Program-made: the position numbers and the translations under genes
The notes under the pieces: generated by a model
What the model was told of the DNA's origin: nothing
The model's database searches: none
Seen by the model: the letters and a program-made list of their open reading frames with translations, nothing else
Assembly: GCA_016708785.1 (NCBI GenBank)
Contig: JADJFC010000005.1
Span: 124,001-188,000 of the forward strand
DNA from: Bacteroidota bacterium
GTDB lineage: Bacteria; Bacteroidota; Bacteroidia; AKYH767-A; 2013-40CM-41-45
DNA: 64,000 nt
Direction of reading: 5' to 3'
Shown: in pieces, positions 59,134 through 64,000 of the stretch
Position numbering within the stretch: the first letter of the stretch is position 1
Layout: every line of letters starts with the position of its first letter

Positions 59134-60515
59134 TTAGAACTCAGCATTTTTCGGCGCTCTCGGAAACGGAATCACATCACGAATATTCGTCATACCCGTT
59201 ACAAAAAGAATCAATCGTTCAAAGCCCAATCCAAAACCGGAATGCTCACAAGCTCCGAATTTACGAGTATCAAGATACCACCACATTTCTTCGACTGGAA
59301 CATGCATTTGAGTCATGCGCGCCACAAGTTTATCGTAGTTCTCTTCACGTTGTGAACCACCAATGATCTCGCCTATCCATGGAAATAAAATATCCATTGC
59401 ACGAACTGTCTTTCCGTCTTCATTCAATTTCATGTAGAATGATTTGATGTCTTTCGGATAATCAGTAAGTATAACAGGACGTTTGAAATGTTCTACCAAA
59501 TAATTTTCATGTTCTTTCTGTAGATCTGTTCCCCATTCAACAGGAAATTCGAATTTCTTTTTCGCTGATTTCAGTACTTCAACAGCTGCTGTATAAGTTA
59601 ATCGCTCGAAAGGATCAGCAACAACCGATTGCAAACGCGCGATTAATTCTTTGTCATACATCGTATTCAAAAACTCGAGATCATCTTTGCAATTATCGAG
59701 TGCATATTGAATAAGATATTTTAAAAAGTCTTCTGCGAGATCCATGTTGTCGGCAATGTCATAGAATGCCATCTCCGGTTCAATCATCCAAAACTCTGCA
59801 AGATGTCGCGGTGTGTTTGAATTCTCTGCACGGAATGTAGGACCGAAAGTATAGATACGACCCAATGCCATAGCGCCTAGTTCTCCTTCGAGTTGTCCGC
59901 TTACAGTTAAGTTCGTCGACTTGCCGAAAAAATCTTCTTTGTAGTTTACTGTTCCGTCTTCGTTCTTCGGGGGATTAACAGGGTCAAGAGTTGTGACACG
60001 AAACATTTCTCCCGCACCTTCTGCATCAGAACCTGTGATGATGGGAGTGTGCAGATAAAAGAATCCGCGATCGTTGAAATATTTGTTGATGGCAAAAGCC
60101 ATATTGTGACGAATGCGAAGTACAGCGCCAAATGTATTTGTACGCGGACGAAGATGCGCAACTTCACGAAGGAACTCAAGCGTATGACCTTTTTCTGTAA
60201 TGGAAAAGTATCGTCAGCACCACCAAGCAAAGTAATTTCTGAAACCTGAATCTCTACTGTTTGTCCTTGTCCTTGCGATTGAACTAAAATTCCTTTCGCA
60301 TGAATACAAGCACCGGTAGTGATTGGCTTCAAAGTCTCCTCAGAAAAATTTGCAAGGTCAACTACCAGTTGAATATTATGAATCGTTGATCCATCATTGA
60401 CAGCGATGAAAGCAACTTGTTTGTTACCACGTTTTGTACGTACCCAACCTTTAATTTCTGTTGTGCTGTTATAATCTGTCGATTTCAGCAGATCAATTAC
60501 TCTAAGCTTTTTCAT
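59134..60515 (-). CDS. asnS: Asparaginyl-tRNA synthetase (one frameshift)
   Basis: Start at 60515 (MKKLRVIDLLKSTDYN), the usual opening; an upstream ATG at 60566 adds an atypical leader. OB-fold anticodon domain: TEIKGWVRTKRGNKQVAFI. The frame breaks at the five-T run 60190-60194 (coding A); six would give LQKKGHTLEFLREVAHLRPR and lead into the catalytic domain. Motif 2: FRAENSNTPRHLAEFWMIEP; motif 3: GFGLGFERLILFVTGM. About 461 residues. A normally essential gene in this phylum, so the break is probably an error. Confidence 0.93.
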
Positions 60516-60656
60516 AGGCGGCAAATGTAGGGAATTCCTTGGGAGATAAGTATGAAAATGGCGCAAAATCGCTAAAAAGACCTTTCGTAGTTTTCAAATC
60601 AATGTGAAGAAAAGTCTCACAAATTCATCGAAATCGAAAATTGGAAATGAGTGGTG

Positions 60657-61201
60657 TTATTTTTTCCCAGAGATTTTAAATCCAATTTTCTTCCTTGGTA
60701 TTACTTTTTCTGTCTTATGGATTAACTCATCCAAATATTGAAAAACGAGTTCAATGTTTTTGTCATGATTCTGAACCTTATTTTTAATTTTTTCTATTTC
60801 AAATCGCAATTCAGTGTTATCAGAAAGCAAATGTCTTATTTTTGTGAAAACACGAGCGATTTGAATATTTATTTCAATTGCTCTATCGTTATTTAGAATA
60901 CTTGCAAGCATCACTGCTCCATGCTCAGTAAAAACAAAGGGAAGACTTGATGAAAACTTTAAGTTTTTAAATGATCAAAATTTAAAATTATTTTATCTAA
61001 CTCGTCTTTTGTAATTCTGAACATGAAGTCATCAGGGAAGCGTTTTAAATTTCGTTTAACTTGCTCGTTCAATCGTTTTGTGGATACTCCATAAAGCTTT
61101 GCCAGGTCTGAATCAATCATAACTTTTTTGTTTCTTAAGGAAATTATTTTATTTGCAATTATTTCATCAGGAATTTTTGCAATTATTTTGTTCGTGCTCA
61201 T
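60657..61201 (-). CDS. ORF6N-domain protein (one frameshift)
   Basis: Start at 61201 (MSTNKIIAKIPDEIIANKII). The ORF6N domain is clear: SLRNKKVMIDSDLAKLYGVS, LNEQVKRNLKRFPDDFMFRI, and after the break FVFTEHGAVMLASILNNDRA. A five-A run near 60965 (coding strand) lacks one A; restoring it gives DHLKNLKFSSSLPFV. A helical coiled-coil-like C-terminus follows. ORF6N proteins are found in phages and on chromosomes, where they resemble antirepressors; no phage genes lie nearby. About 181 residues. A perfect palindrome lies 16 bp upstream. Confidence 0.82.
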
Positions 61202-61216
61202 GGTTACAAGATATTT

Positions 61217-61243
61217 AAGGTGGTCGCAATTTGCGACCACCTT
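61217..61243. promoter_or_regulatory. 27-bp palindrome just upstream of the ORF6N gene
   Basis: AAGGTGGTCGCAA and its exact complement TTGCGACCACCTT flank one T. It is GC-rich in an AT-rich gap and 16 bp from the ORF6N start. It could be an operator for the ORF6N protein, a 5' hairpin hiding the ribosome site, or a terminator for another transcript. Confidence 0.6.
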
Positions 61244-61718
61244 ATTGGAAGTGATTGATAATTTGTCGAAGATGGAATAAAATTCAATTTAAATGTTTGT
61301 TAAGCTTTATCTTCTCTATTTTATTGAGTTTAATAGATTAAATCATATGCATTAACAAAGTGACACGTATGTTTGTGTTTAGCACTTAGTTAACTGAAAC
61401 TTTTGCCACGAATTCACGAATTAAAAAATAATTCATTCGTGAATTCGTGGCAAAGATTTTAGTGATCTTAGCTTTACCTGAAAAACTAGAAGCGCTTTAT
61501 TGATTTTTTGTCTTTTGATCCAGATAGCTATCGATTGCCTTTTTGTATTTCCACCTGACCTCCCTAATGAACAAATTCTCTTAATCTTTGTTAATAATCC
61601 AGCATTCCACCCCAAAATCCTTGAAAACGGTAAAACAACCATCCGAAAGTCCGTTCGGAAGGGCACAAATCCCCTTCTTGACCCTAAATTTCCTATATTT
61701 GTAAACTCTGAAAAACAG
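61244..61718. other. Divergent gap between the ORF6N gene and dxs
   Basis: About 475 bp. It contains the hairpin at 61404-61452 and GATAGCTATCGATTG near 61523, a fragment of the palindrome family. A plus-strand frame is open from 61500 into dxs, but the first 73 codons do not look like Dxs. The dxs promoter should lie here. Confidence 0.5.
61404..61452. repeat. Inverted repeat with 18-bp arms upstream of dxs
   Basis: TGCCACGAATTCACGAAT (61404-61421) is the exact complement of the segment at 61435-61452, with a 13-base AT loop. Downstream TTTTAGTGATCTTAGC matches the text after the degenerate copy at 281-360 upstream of polA. Confidence 0.85.
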
Positions 61719-63639
61719 ATGGCAATTATACCCGGTAAACACTTAAGTAAGATCACCTTCCCTGAAGACCTCAGAAAGTTCGATGAATCGGAACTTCCTG
61801 AGATTTCTAAGGAATTACGCGACTATATTATTGATATTGTGTCGGTTAACGGCGGGCATTTCGGGGCTTCCTTAGGTGTTGTCGAACTTACGGTTGCATT
61901 ACATTATGTTTTCAACACACCTTACGATCAGTTGATCTGGGATGTTGGCCATCAGGCTTACGGACATAAGATCCTTACCGGTCGTCGCGAAATTTTTCAT
62001 ACCAACAGAATTTACAAAGGCATAAGTGGATTTCCAAAGCGTAGTGAGAGTGAGTATGACACATTTGGTGTTGGACATTCATCCACTTCGATTTCTGCTG
62101 CACTTGGAATGGCTGTTGCATCACGATTGAAAGGCGATAAAAATCGTCAACACATTGCTGTGATCGGTGATGGAGCAATGACTGCCGGACTTAGCATTCG
62201 AGGCAATGAATCATGCCGGAGTAGAAAATTCAAATCTGCTTGTTGTGTTGAACGACAATTGCATGAGCATCGATCCAAATGTTGGTGCTTTGAAAGAATA
62301 CTTAACGGACATCACTGTTTCGCATACATACAACAAAGTAAAAGATGAAGTCTGGAAGTTGTTAGGGAAGATCAGCAAGTTCGGTCCGAATGCACAAGAG
62401 ATCGCTTCGAAAGTTGAGAATGCAGTCAAGATGACTTTATTAAAACAAAGTAATTTATTCGAGTCACTTCGCTTTCGTTATTTCGGTCCTGTTGATGGAC
62501 ATGATGTAAATCGTTTGGTGAAAGTGATGAATGATTTAAAAGACATTCCCGGTCCAAAGATTCTTCACGTTCTAACAGTAAAAGGAAAAGGCTATGATCT
62601 TGCAGAGAAGGATCAAACTAAATGGCATTCACCCGGATTGTTCGATAAGATCAGTGGAGAAATAATAAAACCTGTTGTCAATAGTCCTCAGCCACCAAAG
62701 TATCAGGATGTTTTTGGAAATACCATTGTAGAACTGGCAGAGAAGAATCAAAAAATTGTTGGTGTTACTCCGGCTATGCCAAGTGGATGTTCATTGAACA
62801 TTATGATGAAATCAATGCCCGATCGTGCATTTGATGTAGGAATTGCAGAACAGCATGCTGTAACTTTTTCAGCAGGAATGGCAACGCAGGGATTGATTCC
62901 GTTTTGCAATATTTATTCTTCATTCATGCAGCGCGCTTATGATCAGGTTGTGCATGATGTTGCATTGCAAAATCTGCATGTTGTATTTTGTCTTGATCGC
63001 GGCGGATTAGCAGGAGCAGATGGACCAACACATCATGGTGCATTTGATATTGCATTCATGCGTTGCATTCCAAACATGATCGTTTCTGCACCGATGAATG
63101 AACAGGAGTTACGTAACTTAATGTATACTGCACAGCTTCCTGAAACAAATGCGCCATTTTCCATTCGTTATCCGCGTGGAAATGGTGTTATGCTCGATTG
63201 GAAAACACCGTTTGAAAAACTTCCAATTGGTAAAGGTCGTATGGTACGAGATGGAGAAGAAGTTGCAATTTTAACGTTAGGCCATCCCGGAAATTTTGCT
63301 GTGAAAGCTTGTGCTGATCTTGAGAAGGAAGGATTGCTACCCGCACATTTTGATATGCGTTATGCAAAACCTCTTGACGAGGAATTGCTTCACGATATTT
63401 TTTCTCGTTTCAAAAAAATAATCACTGTTGAAGATGGTTGTTTAATGGGTGGCTTTGGAAGTGCAATTGGAGAATTTATGATGAATAATAATTATTCAGC
63501 TCGCGTCACTCGTCTTGGTATTCCTGATCAGTTTATTGATCATGGGGAGCAAAAGGAACTTTACGATGAATGTCACTTTGATGCAAATGCCATTAAAGAT
63601 GCAGTTCGTCAAGCCATCGGGGAAGCTGTTTTAGTCTAG
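61719..63639 (+). CDS. dxs: 1-deoxy-D-xylulose-5-phosphate synthase (one frameshift)
   Basis: Start at ATG 61719 (MAIIPGKHLSKITFPEDLRK). About 640 residues. VGHQAYGHKILTGRR and GDGAMTAG form the thiamine diphosphate site; FGPVDGHDV, VGIAEQHAVTFSAGMA, GLAGADGPTHHGAFD and FSIRYPRGNG complete the transketolase fold. One extra base, apparently A at 62193, shifts the frame; without it GLAFEAMNHAGVENSNLLVVL reads through into LNDNCMSID. It catalyses pyruvate plus glyceraldehyde-3-phosphate condensation, the first step of the MEP isoprenoid route. A normally essential enzyme, so the shift is likely an error. Confidence 0.95.
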
Positions 63640-63667
63640 AGTATCGATCAAACTATTTTCAAATATC

Positions 63668-63698
63668 AAAAGGAGGAAATGCAAGATTTTCTCCTTTT
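63668..63698 (+). terminator. Intrinsic terminator after dxs
   Basis: AAAAGGAG pairs with CTCCTTTT, with GAAA/TTTT extending the stem through a wobble pair, followed by a T-run. It is about 30 bp after the dxs stop. Confidence 0.8.
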
Positions 63699-63860
63699 TT
63701 GTTTTATAAATGGCCATTGGGACTCCATTTTAACTTTTTATACAAATGATACTATTAAAGTCCATGTAGGGATTTGCACTAGATTGAATTAACATTAAGT
63801 GCATTTTTCATAGAAGGAGAATGAGTTAAAGTCTGTTGTGGGCTTACAAATGATCGTATT

Positions 63861-64000
63861 ATGAAAAAATATTTCGGCGTTCTCGCCATTTTATTGCTAT
63901 TGGCTGAAATTGCTTCGGCGCAATATGTCTTGAATTCATCTTCTAACGGAACAACTGTGAATACCTGTTCAGGTACATTTTATGATTCAGGTGGGAGTGG
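63861..64000 (+). CDS. Secreted protein, N-terminal fragment (CUB-like start)
   Basis: The window ends 46 codons into this gene. MKKYFGVLAILLLLAEIASA is a signal peptide. The following NGTTVNTCSGTFYDSGGSG is the characteristic opening of the CUB-like domains found in many Bacteroidota surface proteins. A T9SS tail cannot be checked. Confidence 0.65.
   Translation, partial: MKKYFGVLAILLLLAEIASAQYVLNSSSNGTTVNTCSGTFYDSGGS

Noticed and set aside
58941..59147. Minus-strand open frame of 68 residues after asnS
   Set aside because: It overlaps the end of asnS, is lysine- and asparagine-rich as AT-rich non-coding DNA tends to be, and has no supporting features.
60657..61201. Prophage region around the ORF6N gene
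   Set aside because: No integrase, portal, terminase, tail or lysis genes nearby; neighbours are asnS and dxs.
62180..62210. Programmed frameshift in dxs
   Set aside because: No slippery heptamer or downstream stem is evident at the site, and one stray base in ordinary sequence suffices. Read data could reopen this.

Overview
The window is a chromosomal stretch of a member of the Bacteroidota, probably an environmental lineage near Chitinophagales/Sphingobacteriales; I cannot place it more closely. The evidence is the type IX secretion system (T9SS) C-terminal sorting tails (YPNP/FPNP start, GxYxL/GIYxx near the end) on about nine secreted proteins, a PorZ gene, an epimerase-type threonine dehydrogenase, PadR and OMP_b-brl families, and low G+C. 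No rRNA, tRNA, CRISPR array, prophage or complete insertion sequence was seen.

Layout. 0-4 kb: YkgJ fragment, polA, an outer-membrane barrel. 4.2-11 kb: three tandem M43-type metalloprotease paralogues with PKD and T9SS domains, separated by strong terminators. 11-13.2 kb: twin 145-bp hairpin elements, a 12-copy heptamer array, and a transsulfuration enzyme. 13.2-16.8 kb: nadD, gmk, yicC, an EamA transporter and an ArsC-like protein. 17.1-19.6 kb: an accessory patch with three unrelated nuclease families (Mrr, GIY-YIG, EEP). 20-23 kb: a PadR regulator with membrane partner and a likely operator, then DinB. 23.4-35.4 kb: T9SS surface proteins around a small stress-type cluster (DUF4142, PA2169/DUF2383, ABM). 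35.5-37.8 kb: a membrane cytochrome b, a decaheme cytochrome c and an SDR. 38.1-39.9 kb: scpA and a flippase-like protein. 39.9-44.3 kb: a badly broken T9SS gene and a gene remnant. 44.3-51.5 kb: GNAT, acyl-CoA desaturase, a BNR-repeat T9SS protein, recO and porZ. 51.6-58.2 kb: a 51-bp minisatellite, two glycosyltransferases, tdh, cysS and an M28 glutaminyl cyclase. 58.3-64 kb: a hypothetical protein, asnS, an ORF6N protein, dxs and the start of another secreted protein.

Two points change how the rest should be read. First, about sixteen genes carry single-base frameshifts, often in A/T homopolymers, and these include the normally essential gmk, asnS and dxs. Most breaks are therefore probably sequence errors, and I annotate through them. 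Second, the intergenic DNA is unusually structured. Heptanucleotide arrays start at, or supply, the stop codons of about eight genes. A CCCGATAGCTATCGGG palindrome is nested in related repeats. There is a pair of large hairpin elements with a compensatory base-pair change, and a 51-bp-period repeat at two loci. This non-coding repertoire is the least conventional content of the window.

Nearly every secreted protein here depends on T9SS, and porZ encodes a component of its surface attachment complex. The two glycosyltransferases could serve the surface glycan, and the M28 cyclase could modify N-terminal glutamines of exported proteins; both links are inference.
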